64,000 bases of DNA from positions 2,480,001-2,544,000 of the forward strand of contig NZ_JAUSUZ010000001.1 in the NCBI RefSeq assembly GCF_030813715.1, in the 5' to 3' direction. The notes beneath the pieces were generated by a model. The model saw only the letters and a program-made list of their open reading frames with translations. It ran no database searches and was not told where the DNA came from. This DNA is from Catenuloplanes indicus (lineage in GTDB: Bacteria > Actinomycetota > Actinomycetes > Mycobacteriales > Micromonosporaceae). The position numbers and the translations under genes are program-made. Shown here piece by piece: positions 25,256 through 33,682 of this stretch (its first letter is position 1; each line of letters opens with the position of its first letter).

Positions 25256-25450
25256 ATGACCGAGCCCCAGGAGCCGATCTGCTCGGCGAAGGGCTGCAGA
25301 CAACCGGCATCGTGGCGGCTGCTGTGGAACAATCCCGCGCTGCACACGCCGGACCGGCGCAAGACCTGGCTGGCCTGCGACGATCATCGCGAGCACCTCT
25401 CCGGTTTCCTGGACGCCCGCCGGTTCCTGCGCGCGGTCGAGCCGTTCTGA
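25256..25450 (+). CDS. small Cys-rich protein, possible zinc ribbon
   Basis: This 64-residue protein begins MTEPQEPICSAKGCRQPASW, goes on through LLWNNPALHTPDRRKTWLACDDHREHL and ends in FLRAVEPF. Cysteines at about positions 9, 14 and 42 plus nearby His residues could hold one zinc ion. Close relatives are common next to PH-domain genes in actinobacteria and are often misnamed acetone carboxylase; I assign no function. The upstream open frame has no support, so I start at the ATG at 25256. Confidence 0.7.
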   Translation: MTEPQEPICSAKGCRQPASWRLLWNNPALHTPDRRKTWLACDDHREHLSGFLDARRFLRAVEPF

Positions 25451-25530
25451 ACGCGGCGTTCCCGGCGCACGGCAGAATCCCCCCGCACCGGCCGCACGCT
25501 TCACACACGGCGTTCCCGGCGTCCTGCGAC

Positions 25531-25536
25531 TACCGT
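25531..25536 (+). promoter_or_regulatory. -10 box (TACCGT) of leaderless PH-domain operon
   Basis: TACCGT ends 7 nt before the GTG at 25544 and is identical to the box in front of DUF3097. An upstream in-frame GTG at 25535 lies inside this box and is therefore less likely to be the start. Confidence 0.45.
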
Positions 25537-25543
25537 GGATGCC

Positions 25544-26074
25544 GTGACTGAGACGCCCGCACCCATGGACAGCGGTGAAGTGCGCATCAACGCGCTGGAG
25601 CCATGGCCGGACACGGTCGACTGGCGCCCGGTGTCGCACGACCTGATCTGGGTCGAGCTGGTGCGCCTCGCGATCTGGCTGGTGATCATGCTGGGCGCGA
25701 TGGTCACCGGCTGGGTGCTGGCCGGCCACTGGCTCTTCGGCTCCGGGCTGGGCCTGGTGCTCCTCTTCGGTCTGTGGCGGGCGATCGTGATCGGCCGGGC
25801 CGTGCGCGCCTGGGGTTACGCGGAGCGCGAGCGTGACCTGCTGGTCCGGCACGGTCTGCTGGTGCGCCGGCTGTCCATCGTGCCGTACGCGCGGATGCAG
25901 TTCGTGGACGTGACCGCCGGTCCGCTGGAGCGCTCGTTCGACCTGGCCACGGTGCAGCTGCACACGGCCGCGGCGGCCAGCGACGCGAAGGTGCCGGGTC
26001 TGCGGCCGGCCGAGGCGTCCCGGCTGCGCGACCGGCTGACCGCGCTGGGCGCGGACCGCGCCGAAGGCCTGTAG
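25544..26074 (+). CDS. bacterial PH-domain membrane protein (YdbS-like)
   Basis: This 176-residue protein has two adjacent membrane segments (VRLAIWLVIMLGAMVTGWVLAG and LFGSGLGLVLLFGLWRAIVIG), followed by one bPH_2 (DUF304) domain with YAERERDLLVRHGLLVRRLSIVPYARMQFVDVTAGPLERSFDLATVQLHT. It corresponds to YdbS of Bacillus, whose partner YdbT is the next gene, 2 nt downstream. The pair is membrane-located and of unclear function; in Bacillus it affects resistance to certain bacteriocins. The start at 25544 is chosen from the -10 box. Confidence 0.86.
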   Translation: MTETPAPMDSGEVRINALEPWPDTVDWRPVSHDLIWVELVRLAIWLVIMLGAMVTGWVLAGHWLFGSGLGLVLLFGLWRAIVIGRAVRAWGYAERERDLLVRHGLLVRRLSIVPYARMQFVDVTAGPLERSFDLATVQLHTAAAASDAKVPGLRPAEASRLRDRLTALGADRAEGL

Positions 26075-26076
26075 AG

Positions 26077-27582
26077 ATGAGGGAGACGGACCGCACGCCT
26101 CCGTGGGACCGGCCGGCGGAGGACCAGCCCGAGACGGACCGCACGTCACTCGCCGAAGACGGGTCCGCCGAAGAACCGGAACGGCCCGCGGAGGAGCCGG
26201 CGACGCCGCCGCGCAAGCGTCTGCACCCGCTGAGCCCGCTGCTGAACGGCGCCCGTACGTTCGTGGTGATCGTCGGCGCGATCTCGCTGTCCCAGGCGTC
26301 CGAGTTCGGCTGGCAGCGGTTCGGCATCATGCTGGCGGTGATCTCGGTCGGCGCCGTGGTCTTCTCGCTGATCAACTGGGCGAACACCGGCTATCACGTG
26401 GTCGGCCGCGAGCTGCGCATCCACGAGGGCCTGTTCTGGCGGCGCACCCGGGCGATCCCGCTGGAGCGGCTGCAGACCGTGGAGGTGCGGCGCCCGCTGC
26501 TGGCCCAGCTGACCGGCCTGGCCGAGCTGCGGCTGGAGGTGGTCGGCGGCGGCAAGACCGAGGCGCCGCTGGCGTTCCTCACGGTCGCGGACGCGGAGGC
26601 GCTGCGCGAACGCCTGGTGCGCCTGTCCGGCCACGCCCACGATCAAGATCTCTTCCCGGGTACGGGTACCGGCGCGGCTCTTGAGGCGGAGCACCCGGGG
26701 TCGCCGTCACCCGATGCGCCTCCCGCCGCGTACCCCCGGACGGATCTTGATTTTCCGCTGCACGCGGTGCGGAACGCGGATCTCGTGCTGAGCCAGGTGC
26801 TCACGCCACAGACGTTCTTCCTGCCGCTCGGCGTGGCGTCGGTGCTGGTCCAGTTCAGCTTCGCCGGTGACTTCAACCCGGTGGCGATCTTCTCCACGCT
26901 CGCGGCGGTCGGCGGTGTCATGCTGGCCCCGGCACGCCGGGTGCTCAACGACTGGAGCTTCCGGCTGTGGGACACCCCGCTGCACGGTGAGGGCCGCGGC
27001 CTGCGAATGGCGTACGGCCTGCTGGAGACGCGCAACCAGACCGTACCGCTGCACCGGCTTCAGGCCGTGACCGTCACCTGGCCGCTGCTCTGGCGGGCCA
27101 AGTCGTGGCTGCGCGTGCGCTTCTCGGTGGCCGGTGTCGCGGGCCCGAGCGACGGCAACGAGCAGCAGTCCGACCGGCTGCTCCCGGTCGGCGACCCGGA
27201 GACCGGGCGGCGGCTGGTCGCGCTGGCCATGCCCGGGCTCGACCTGGCCACGGTACGGGTGCAACCGCCGCCGGACCGGGTGCGCTGGCTGCACCCGTTC
27301 GCCTGGTCACGGATGGGCGTCGGGCTGAACGCGCGGGTGTTCACGGTGACCAGGGGCGTGGTCACGCGCGAGCTGGTAGCCGTGCCGTACACCCGGATCC
27401 AGAGCGTCCGGGTGGTGCAGGGCCCGGTGCAGCGGCGCCTGCGGCTGGCCACCGTGCACGTCGACACCGCGGGCGGCGCCGGTGCGGAGGCGCCGGACCG
27501 GGACATCCACGAGGCGTGGGCACTGGCCGCCGCGCTGACCGCCCGCGCACACGCGGCCCAGGCTGCGACGATGAGACCTTGA
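26077..27582 (+). CDS. bacterial PH-domain membrane protein (YdbT-like)
   Basis: This 501-residue protein starts with a charged, probably disordered stretch of about 45 residues. Paired membrane segments alternate with three bPH_2 units: GRELRIHEGLFWRRTRAIPLERLQTVEVRRPLLAQLTG, RMAYGLLETRNQTVPLHRLQAVTVTWPLLWRAKSW and VTRGVVTRELVAVPYTRIQSVRVVQGPVQRRLRLATVHVDTAGG. This is the YdbT layout, and the gene follows the YdbS homologue by 2 nt. The two likely form one membrane complex. Confidence 0.88.
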   Translation: MRETDRTPPWDRPAEDQPETDRTSLAEDGSAEEPERPAEEPATPPRKRLHPLSPLLNGARTFVVIVGAISLSQASEFGWQRFGIMLAVISVGAVVFSLINWANTGYHVVGRELRIHEGLFWRRTRAIPLERLQTVEVRRPLLAQLTGLAELRLEVVGGGKTEAPLAFLTVADAEALRERLVRLSGHAHDQDLFPGTGTGAALEAEHPGSPSPDAPPAAYPRTDLDFPLHAVRNADLVLSQVLTPQTFFLPLGVASVLVQFSFAGDFNPVAIFSTLAAVGGVMLAPARRVLNDWSFRLWDTPLHGEGRGLRMAYGLLETRNQTVPLHRLQAVTVTWPLLWRAKSWLRVRFSVAGVAGPSDGNEQQSDRLLPVGDPETGRRLVALAMPGLDLATVRVQPPPDRVRWLHPFAWSRMGVGLNARVFTVTRGVVTRELVAVPYTRIQSVRVVQGPVQRRLRLATVHVDTAGGAGAEAPDRDIHEAWALAAALTARAHAAQAATMRP

Positions 27583-27617
27583 CGGATCCTGCACGGTACA
27601 TCGGTGTGCGTTGCGCA

Positions 27618-27623
27618 TAGGCT
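27618..27623 (+). promoter_or_regulatory. -10 box (TAGGCT) of leaderless thioesterase gene
   Basis: TAGGCT ends exactly 6 nt before the ATG at 27630. This supports the ATG over an in-frame GTG two codons earlier. Confidence 0.5.
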
Positions 27624-27629
27624 GTGGCC

Positions 27630-28043
27630 ATGGAAGAGCAGCCGGCCCTCACCCCCGGCCTGACCGCGCGCGTCGAGCTGACGGTCAGTGACTCCGACAC
27701 CGCCCAGGCGGTCGGCTCCGGCGACGTGCCGGTGCTGGCCACGCCCCGGGTGCTGGCGCTGGCCGAGACCGCCACGGTGGCCGCGACCGCCCGGCAGATG
27801 CCGAGCGGCACGACCACGGTCGGCGTCCGGGTGGAGCTGACGCACCTGGCGCCCACGCCGATCGGCCGGGCGGTGGCCGCGCAGGCCACGCTGGCCTCGG
27901 TCGACGGCCGCCGGCTGATGTTCGACGTGCACGTCACCGAGGTCGCCGACGTGCCGTACGAGGAGCGCCGGGTGATCGCCGAGGGCCGCGTCGAGCGGAT
28001 GCTGGTCGACCGGCAGCGCTTCCTGTCCAGAGCGTTCGACTGA
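27630..28043 (+). CDS. hotdog-fold thioesterase (FlK-like)
   Basis: This 137-residue protein matches the fluoroacetyl-CoA thioesterase-like family: VLATPRVLALAETATVAA contains the Thr and Glu, and TTVGVRVELTHLAPTPIGR contains the His, of the FlK-type catalytic triad. RRLMFDVHVTEV completes the hotdog core. Such proteins hydrolyse acyl-CoA esters; most relatives are general housekeeping thioesterases and do not act on fluoroacetyl-CoA. It precedes an MBL hydrolase by 10 nt and is likely co-transcribed with it. Confidence 0.85.
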   Translation: MEEQPALTPGLTARVELTVSDSDTAQAVGSGDVPVLATPRVLALAETATVAATARQMPSGTTTVGVRVELTHLAPTPIGRAVAAQATLASVDGRRLMFDVHVTEVADVPYEERRVIAEGRVERMLVDRQRFLSRAFD

Positions 28044-28053
28044 AGGGTCATCC

Positions 28054-28884
28054 GTGAGGTTCGTCGAGGTCGCCGATCGTGTCTACGTGCTCCGCTACCC
28101 CGTGCTGGACGTCAACTCGACGCTGATCGTCGGGGACGGCGAGGCGCTGCTCGTCGACACGCTCGCCACCGGCCGGCAGGCCGCCGACCTGGGCGAGGCG
28201 GCGCGCGCGATCACCAGCTTCCCGTGGGCGGTGGTGAACACGCACCACCACTTCGACCACGCGTTCGGCAACGCCGCGCTGGCCGACGCGATCCGACCGG
28301 TGTGGGCGCACGAGGAGGCGAACCGGCTGCTCCTGGCGACCGCGGAGGAGCAACGCGCCACCTGGATCGCGCGCTGGTCCGAGTCCGACCCGGTGCACGC
28401 GGCGGACCTGGCCCGGGTGGAGGTGCGCGGCGCGACCGACACGTTCGCCCAGGAGATCCCGCTCGACCTCGGCGGCCGGCTGGTGCACCTCAAGCACCTC
28501 GGCCACGGGCACACCGCCGGCGACATCGTGGTGTACGTGCCGGACGCGGGCGTGGTGGTCGCGGGCGACCTGGTCGAGGAGTCGGCGCCGCCGTCCTACG
28601 GCGACGACTCCTACCCGTTGCAGTGGCCGGAGACGGTCGCGGCGCTGCTCCGGCTGGAGCCGCTGACCACGATCGTGCCCGGCCACGGCGCCCCGGTCAC
28701 GCCGGACTTCGTCAAGGCGCAGCACGAGGAGCTGGCCACGGTCGAGTGGACGCTCCGCGAGGCGTACGGCGACGGCGCCCCGGTCGAGGACGCGGCGCAC
28801 GCGGTCCTGGCGAAGACCACGCTCGGCCTTACCGAGGAGTCCGCGCTGGCGGCGGCCCGGCGGGCGTACGCGGCGCTGTCCTGA
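28054..28884 (+). CDS. MBL-fold metallo-hydrolase
   Basis: This 276-residue enzyme has the zinc-binding motif NTHHHFDHAFGN (residues about 62-73), a later His in HLGHGHTAGDIVVY, the bridging Asp in VVAGDLVEE and the last His in IVPGHGAPV. This is a full set of ligands for a dinuclear site. The layout resembles glyoxalase II-like and quinoprotein-relay-type enzymes; the substrate is unknown. The start is GTG, 10 nt after the thioesterase. It ends 3 nt before the convergent SodC-like gene. Confidence 0.88.
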   Translation: MRFVEVADRVYVLRYPVLDVNSTLIVGDGEALLVDTLATGRQAADLGEAARAITSFPWAVVNTHHHFDHAFGNAALADAIRPVWAHEEANRLLLATAEEQRATWIARWSESDPVHAADLARVEVRGATDTFAQEIPLDLGGRLVHLKHLGHGHTAGDIVVYVPDAGVVVAGDLVEESAPPSYGDDSYPLQWPETVAALLRLEPLTTIVPGHGAPVTPDFVKAQHEELATVEWTLREAYGDGAPVEDAAHAVLAKTTLGLTEESALAAARRAYAALS

Positions 28885-28887
28885 CCG

Positions 28888-29499
28888 TCACTCCGGCAGC
28901 GTGATGCAGGCCAGGCGGGTGCCGGCGGTGCCCGCCTTGCCCGGCGCGGTCTTGGTGTGCTCCGCGTGGATGACCAGCGAACGCGGCGGTTTCACCTGGT
29001 CGAAGCGCCAGGCGACGGTGGTGGAGACGGACGCGGTGCCGGCCACGTCCGTGGTGAAGTCGAGCCAGACCTCGTTGCTGGGGTTGGCGAACGACGGGTC
29101 CACGGACGGCGGCGACGCGGCGGCCTTCGGGTCCGGGTGGTGCTGGTAGTGCGGGCCGGCGTCGTCGCCCTTCGCGCCGCAGACGTCGGTGTGCAGGTGC
29201 GCGCCGTACGCGCGGGACGGCAGCAGGCCCTCCACGTCAAGCTGCACCATGGTGTCGACCACCGCGGGTGAGACCGTGACCAGCGCGCTGGCGCCGATCG
29301 GCACGAGCGCGGGGTCGTACGTGATCGCGGTCTGATCCGCCGCCCAGGCCGCGAACGTGCCACCCTCGGCGTAGGCGCGCAGCACCGACGCGGTGGACGG
29401 CGCCGACGGAAGCGCGGTGTCCCGGTCCTCCGACCCGCAGCCGGTGGCCGCCGTGAGCAGCCCCGCCAGCCCGAGCCCGGCCATCAGTGCTCGTCGCAT
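28888..29499 (-). CDS. Cu/Zn superoxide dismutase-like lipoprotein
   Basis: This 203-residue protein has a lipoprotein signal: MRRALM, a hydrophobic core, then AATGC with Cys near residue 20. The mature part follows the SodC fold: SRAYGAHLHTDVCG with the HxH copper ligands and a Cys, DDAGPHYQH with the bridging His, a WLDFTTDVAGTASVST block, SLVIHAEHT with the last copper-ligand His, and RLACITL with the second Cys. It would act outside the cell, anchored to the membrane, against superoxide. A GAGGGAG site supports the ATG at 29499 rather than one 14 codons upstream. Confidence 0.83.
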   Translation of the reverse strand: MRRALMAGLGLAGLLTAATGCGSEDRDTALPSAPSTASVLRAYAEGGTFAAWAADQTAITYDPALVPIGASALVTVSPAVVDTMVQLDVEGLLPSRAYGAHLHTDVCGAKGDDAGPHYQHHPDPKAAASPPSVDPSFANPSNEVWLDFTTDVAGTASVSTTVAWRFDQVKPPRSLVIHAEHTKTAPGKAGTAGTRLACITLPE

Positions 29500-29638
29500 C
29501 CCGCCCACTCCCTCTGAATCCGACAACCTCGAATCCGACAAATCATGATATTTCAGTGCCCATTGTTCCAGGGTTCCACTCGCCGATGGTGCGGATGGCC
29601 TGGGAGGATCGGGAGAAAATTGATCCGGGAGGCACTTG

Positions 29639-30589
29639 ATGACCTATGCGGTGGTACTGGGCGAGGCACTGATCGACCTGCTGGAGACCGAGCACGAGGG
29701 CTTGCCCGTCTACCGTCAGGTGATCGGCGGCGCACCGCTCAACGTGGCGACCGGCATCGCCCGGCTGGCCGGCCCGGGCCGGTCCGAGTTCGGCGGCGCG
29801 CTCGGCGACGACGTGCTCGCCACGCGCATCGAGGCGTTCCTCACCGGCGCGGGCGTCGGCACCCGCGCGGTCGCCCGGGTGGCCGCGCCGACCGCGCTCG
29901 CGGTGGCCACGTTCGACGGCGCCGACCCGGACTTCCGGTTCTACGGCGAGCCACCGTCGTACGCGCTCTACACGCCCGCCGACGTTCCCGCCGAGCTGAC
30001 CGCGCGCGCGGCCGTGCTCTACTGCGGCTCGATCAGCCTGCTGCGCGAGCCGTTCGCGGACGCGGCGCGCGCGGCCTGGGCCACGGACGGCCCGCTGCGG
30101 ATCTTCGACCCGAACGTACGGCCGCGGCTGCTGCCGGACGACGCCGCCTGGAACCGCCAGCGCGCGCTGGTCACCGAGTTCGCCGCGCGCGCCGGCCTGG
30201 TCAAGCTCAGCTCGGTGGACGCCGAAGGGCTCTACGGCGCCACCCCGGCCGAGGCCGCGCGCCGGCTGCACGCGCTCGGCGCACCGGTCGTGGTGGTGAC
30301 CGCGGGCGCCCGCGGCGCGCTCGTCTCCACCGGGGACGAGGAGTCGTTCGTACCCGCGCCGGCCGTCCAGGCGGTGGACGCGACCGGCGCCGGCGACTCC
30401 GTGATGGCCGCGCTCGCGTACCGGCTGCTGAACGACGGCCGGCCCACCGGCCACGCCGTCTGGCAGCAGCACGTCGAGTTCGCACTCTCGGTCGCCGCGC
30501 TGGTCTGCGAACGGGTCGGCGGCGCCGTCGCGATGCCCACGCCGGAGGACCTGCGCCGCCGCTGGGAGCCCACCACAAAGATCAATTAG
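29639..30589 (+). CDS. PfkB family carbohydrate kinase (fructokinase-like)
   Basis: This 316-residue kinase opens with VVLGEALIDLLE and has the first PfkB signature region GGAPLNVATGIARLAG (residues about 30-45), then FGGALGDDVLATRIEAFL. The second signature VDATGAGDSVMAALAYRLL (residues about 255-273) holds the catalytic Asp and anion hole. It phosphorylates a sugar such as fructose or 2-keto-3-deoxygluconate; the exact sugar is not evident. A GGGAGG ribosome binding site fits the ATG at 29639. No sugar transport genes are adjacent. Confidence 0.92.
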   Translation: MTYAVVLGEALIDLLETEHEGLPVYRQVIGGAPLNVATGIARLAGPGRSEFGGALGDDVLATRIEAFLTGAGVGTRAVARVAAPTALAVATFDGADPDFRFYGEPPSYALYTPADVPAELTARAAVLYCGSISLLREPFADAARAAWATDGPLRIFDPNVRPRLLPDDAAWNRQRALVTEFAARAGLVKLSSVDAEGLYGATPAEAARRLHALGAPVVVVTAGARGALVSTGDEESFVPAPAVQAVDATGAGDSVMAALAYRLLNDGRPTGHAVWQQHVEFALSVAALVCERVGGAVAMPTPEDLRRRWEPTTKIN

Positions 30590-30612
30590 CCCCGGGCGGT
30601 ACGCCAGGGGGC

Positions 30613-30642
30613 GTGACGACGCGGTAACGTCGGGAGGATAAT
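30613..30642 (+). promoter_or_regulatory. promoter of the M24 peptidase gene
   Basis: A good GATAAT -10 box (30637-30642) lies 18 nt after GTGACG, a partial -35 match. The -10 box is embedded in the palindrome GAGGAT-A-ATCCTC, which could be an operator. Confidence 0.5.
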
Positions 30643-30710
30643 CCTCGGCGCGGCAGAACACCCCCTCCTGCGCGCCGTCGCCGGCACTCATCCCCCGGGA
30701 GGCAGGTCCC

Positions 30711-32171
30711 ATGGCCGAGAAAGAGGCCCCGAAGACGGAGTCGCACGACCCCGACTTCCCCGAGACGCTGCTGCAGTTCATGCGCTCCGGCTGGCGGGAC
30801 GACTCGCTCACGGTCGCGACCCGGCCGGAGGCCGAGCGCTACGCGGCCCGCCGCGCCCGGCTGTCCGCCGCGTTCCCGGGCGAGACGCTGGTCATCCCGA
30901 CCGGGCCGGAGAAGGTCCGGGCGAACGACACCGACCACCCGTTCCGGCCGGGCAGCGACTTCGCGTACCTGACCGGCGACCACGACCCGGACGGCGTCCT
31001 CGTCATGACGCCGTCCGGCGACGGTCACGACGCCGTGCTCTACACCCGGCCGCGCTCGTCCCGGGAGACCGACGAGTTCTTCCGCAGCCGCGACGGCGAG
31101 CTGTGGGTCGGCCGTCGGCACACGCTCGCGGAGAAGTCCACGCTGCTCGGCATCGAGACCGCCGCGCTGCGCGACTCCGAGGCCGCGCTGGCCGGCTGCG
31201 CGCCCGCCCGCGCCCGGGTGCTGCGCCGCCTCGACCCGCGCGTGGACGCCGCGATCCGGCCGTTCGACACGGAGAAGGCAGGTGCCCGCGACCGCGAGCT
31301 CGCCTGGACGATCTCCGAGCTGAAGCTCCGCAAGGACGAGTGGGAGGTCGCGCAGCTCCAGGCCGCGATCGACGCCACCGTGCGCGGCTTCGAGGACGCG
31401 GTCCGGGTCATCCCGGCCGACCGCGGCGTCTCCGAGCGCCTGATCGAGGGCGTCTTCGGCCTGCGCGCCCGGCACGACGGCAACGACGTCGGCTACGGCT
31501 CCATCGTGGGCGCCGGCTCGCACGCCACGATCCTGCACTGGGTCCGCAACAACGGCGTCACCACGCCCGGCGAGCTGCTGCTGATGGACATGGGCGTCGA
31601 GGGCGAACACCTCTACACCGCGGACGTCACCCGCACCATCCCGGTGAACGGCACGTTCTCCCCGCTGCAGCGCCAGGTCTACGACATCGTGTACGCGTCC
31701 CAGCAGGCCGGCATCGACCTGATCAAGCCGGGCGTCAAGTTCAAGGACGTGCACGAGACCTGCATGCGCGTGCTCGCCGAGGGCCTCTCCGACCTCGGCG
31801 TGCTCCCGGTCAGCGCGGACGAGGCGATGGACCCGAAGTCCACCGTCTACCGCCGCTGGACGCTGCACGGCTTCGGCCACATGCTCGGCATCGACGTCCA
31901 CGACTGCGCCCACGCCCGCAAGGAGCACTACCGCGACGGCGAACTCGGCGAGAACTTCGTCCTCACCGTCGAGCCCGGCCTCTACTTCCAGCCCGAGGAC
32001 GACCTGGTCCCGGCCGAGCTGCGCGGCATCGGCATCCGCATCGAGGACGACGTCCTGGTCACCGCGGAGGGCGCGGTCAACCTCTCGGCCGGCCTGCCCC
32101 GCACGTCCGCCGAGGTCGAGACGTGGCTCGCCGCCCAGCGCGCGGAAGGTCCCCGCTTCCCGGGCGCCTGA
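30711..32171 (+). CDS. Xaa-Pro aminopeptidase P (M24 family)
   Basis: This 486-residue protein has an N-terminal AMP-N domain (ARRARLSAAFPGETLVIPTGPEKVRANDTDHPFRPGSDFAYLTG) and a C-terminal pita-bread catalytic domain. The metal ligands can be followed: Asp in LLLMDMGVEGEHLYTADVTRTIP (two), His in HGFGHMLGIDVHD, Glu in LTVEPGLYF and Glu in GIRIEDDVLVT. It removes N-terminal residues before proline in the cytoplasm. The ATG follows a GGGAGGCAGG ribosome binding site, and the gene is followed by a clear hairpin. Confidence 0.94.
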   Translation: MAEKEAPKTESHDPDFPETLLQFMRSGWRDDSLTVATRPEAERYAARRARLSAAFPGETLVIPTGPEKVRANDTDHPFRPGSDFAYLTGDHDPDGVLVMTPSGDGHDAVLYTRPRSSRETDEFFRSRDGELWVGRRHTLAEKSTLLGIETAALRDSEAALAGCAPARARVLRRLDPRVDAAIRPFDTEKAGARDRELAWTISELKLRKDEWEVAQLQAAIDATVRGFEDAVRVIPADRGVSERLIEGVFGLRARHDGNDVGYGSIVGAGSHATILHWVRNNGVTTPGELLLMDMGVEGEHLYTADVTRTIPVNGTFSPLQRQVYDIVYASQQAGIDLIKPGVKFKDVHETCMRVLAEGLSDLGVLPVSADEAMDPKSTVYRRWTLHGFGHMLGIDVHDCAHARKEHYRDGELGENFVLTVEPGLYFQPEDDLVPAELRGIGIRIEDDVLVTAEGAVNLSAGLPRTSAEVETWLAAQRAEGPRFPGA

Positions 32172-32177
32172 CGTCCC

Positions 32178-32215
32178 CCGGAACGGGCGGCCGGCCTCAC
32201 GGACGCCCGTTCCGG
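32178..32215 (+). terminator. hairpin after the M24 peptidase gene
   Basis: CCGGAACGGGCG and CGCCCGTTCCGG form a perfect 12-bp stem with a 14-nt loop, starting 6 nt after the stop codon. It probably also serves the convergent regulator gene. Confidence 0.75.
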
Positions 32216-32351
32216 CCCGGTCGTGTCACCGCTGCGCTGGTGCCACTCGCTCCGGTAACACGGCCATCGCGCGCCCGATATTTCAGTATTCAGCGGGCCG
32301 CGAGCTCGCGGTGGCAGCTCAAGCGGTGGCCGCGACGCGGGCGGTGGGTGC

Positions 32352-33497
32352 TCAGCGGGAAGCGGTGGCGAGCAGGGCATGGGCCAGAGGCGTCGGGGCG
32401 TGATGAGCGGCATTGCCATGGCGGGCGGTGACGAGCAGTCCGGCCGCGCGCAGGACGGACAGGTGCTGGGAGGCCGAGGGGAGACTGATGCCGACCCGGC
32501 GGGCCAGGTCGGACGTGGTACCACCGGGCAGGCCGTTGACGGCACGCAGCAGGGCGGCGCGCGAGCGTCCGAGAAGCGCGGCCAGCGGGTCCTCCAGGGC
32601 GGCCCGGGAAGCCGGCCCGGCCGGTGAGGCGCGGGCACCCGGCAACAGCGGCTCCGGCGGGAAAGCCGGAGGGGCCGGGGCCGCCGGGGACTCCGGTCCC
32701 GCCGGACAGGTCAGGGCCGCCGGGGGCCCCGATCCCGCCGGGCAAGCCGAGGACCCCGGCGCCGCCGGGAAAGCCGGGGCGGGCCGGGACGCGGCAGACG
32801 CCGGGCCGCGGGAGGGCCGGCGAGCCGCGGAGGCGGTGGGTGCGCCGGGGCGGCCGGCCGGGGTGATCGGGTAGGCGATGAAGACGGCGCGGGGGTCGGT
32901 GCCGACCCAGGGGCGGGTGGCGGCGACCGACGGGATGAAGGTGACGCCCGCGCCGTTGGGACGTAGGTCGAGGTCGTGGGCGGTGTCGACGATCAGGACC
33001 GGGTTGTGCCAGCGGACCCGGGGGTGGATGGTGGCGAACAGGCCCTCGACGCCGGTTGCGGCCAGGTCGCGTGTCTTGGCCCGGATGTCGCGGTGGATCT
33101 CGACGGCGGCGCCGGCGGTGGCCGGCGCGGTGTGCCGGTCGTGGTGGCGGCGGACGGCGTCGGCCAAGCGGTCGAACGCGGGCCGGTCGCCGGTGGCGAG
33201 GCGATGGTGCCAGGCGTTGAGTACGCCGCCGGTGAATCCGAGGAGTTCGCGGCGGACGCGCGGGCGACCGGTGCTGATCATGCGGTGCAGGGAGTCGTCC
33301 AGTGTCTCCGGTGCGGGCGTGTCCGGCAGTGGCGCGAGGAAGTCCGGGAACGCGGCCGGGTGGGCCAGGTCGCGCAGCTCCCGGCCGGGGTGGGCGGTGC
33401 GGGCCGCGACGGCGATGAAGACCTCGTGCAGCGGGAGCGGCGCCGGGAGGAGCCGGGTGCGCGCGAGGTCGTCGGGGCCGAGCCAGATGCGGATCAT
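32352..33497 (-). CDS. ArsR-type HTH regulator with low-complexity insert
   Basis: This 381-residue protein has an N-terminal domain like DUF5937 (residues about 1-225: LPLHEVFIAVAARTAHPGRELRDL, VRWHNPVLIVDTAHDLDLRPNGAGVTFIPSVA). The C-terminal winged helix (residues about 320-375) reads LLGRSRAALLRAVNGLPGGTTSDLARRVGISLPSASQHLSVLRAAGLL. Relatives join the two domains through a short linker. Here about 80 residues made almost only of Pro, Ala, Gly and Ser (residues about 230-310) are inserted, encoded by an imperfect GC-rich repeat. The protein probably still folds as two domains on a long linker. It is transcribed away from the CBM6 protein gene. Confidence 0.82.
   Translation of the reverse strand: MIRIWLGPDDLARTRLLPAPLPLHEVFIAVAARTAHPGRELRDLAHPAAFPDFLAPLPDTPAPETLDDSLHRMISTGRPRVRRELLGFTGGVLNAWHHRLATGDRPAFDRLADAVRRHHDRHTAPATAGAAVEIHRDIRAKTRDLAATGVEGLFATIHPRVRWHNPVLIVDTAHDLDLRPNGAGVTFIPSVAATRPWVGTDPRAVFIAYPITPAGRPGAPTASAARRPSRGPASAASRPAPAFPAAPGSSACPAGSGPPAALTCPAGPESPAAPAPPAFPPEPLLPGARASPAGPASRAALEDPLAALLGRSRAALLRAVNGLPGGTTSDLARRVGISLPSASQHLSVLRAAGLLVTARHGNAAHHAPTPLAHALLATASR
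32630..32830. repeat. imperfect GC-rich triplet repeat inside the regulator gene
   Basis: CCGCCGGG- and GGCCGGGG-type words recur with a 9-bp-like rhythm. The true frame gives a Pro/Ala-rich linker. The other frames on both strands read as Gly-X-Y collagen-like strings, a sign of repeat expansion and not of a second gene. Confidence 0.65.
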
Positions 33498-33682
33498 CGG
33501 CGTGCCGAGGTCGCCATGCCGACCAGACGCGGCGGCGGGCCGGAAACGTTGTCATGCCTGGCGAGCGCGCGCGACATATAGCATTCTCGATGCGCATTGC
33601 CGGGATCGTATTGCGGTCGACGCGCGGCCCGGACGGCGCAGTACGATCAGCGGCGCCGCGGGACAAGGGAGAACTCAAGCCG

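Noticed and set aside
32624-32866. A collagen-like Gly-Pro-Pro ORF on the plus strand.
   Set aside because: It is produced by the repeat inside the regulator gene read on the wrong strand; no flanking signals support a collagen-like protein.
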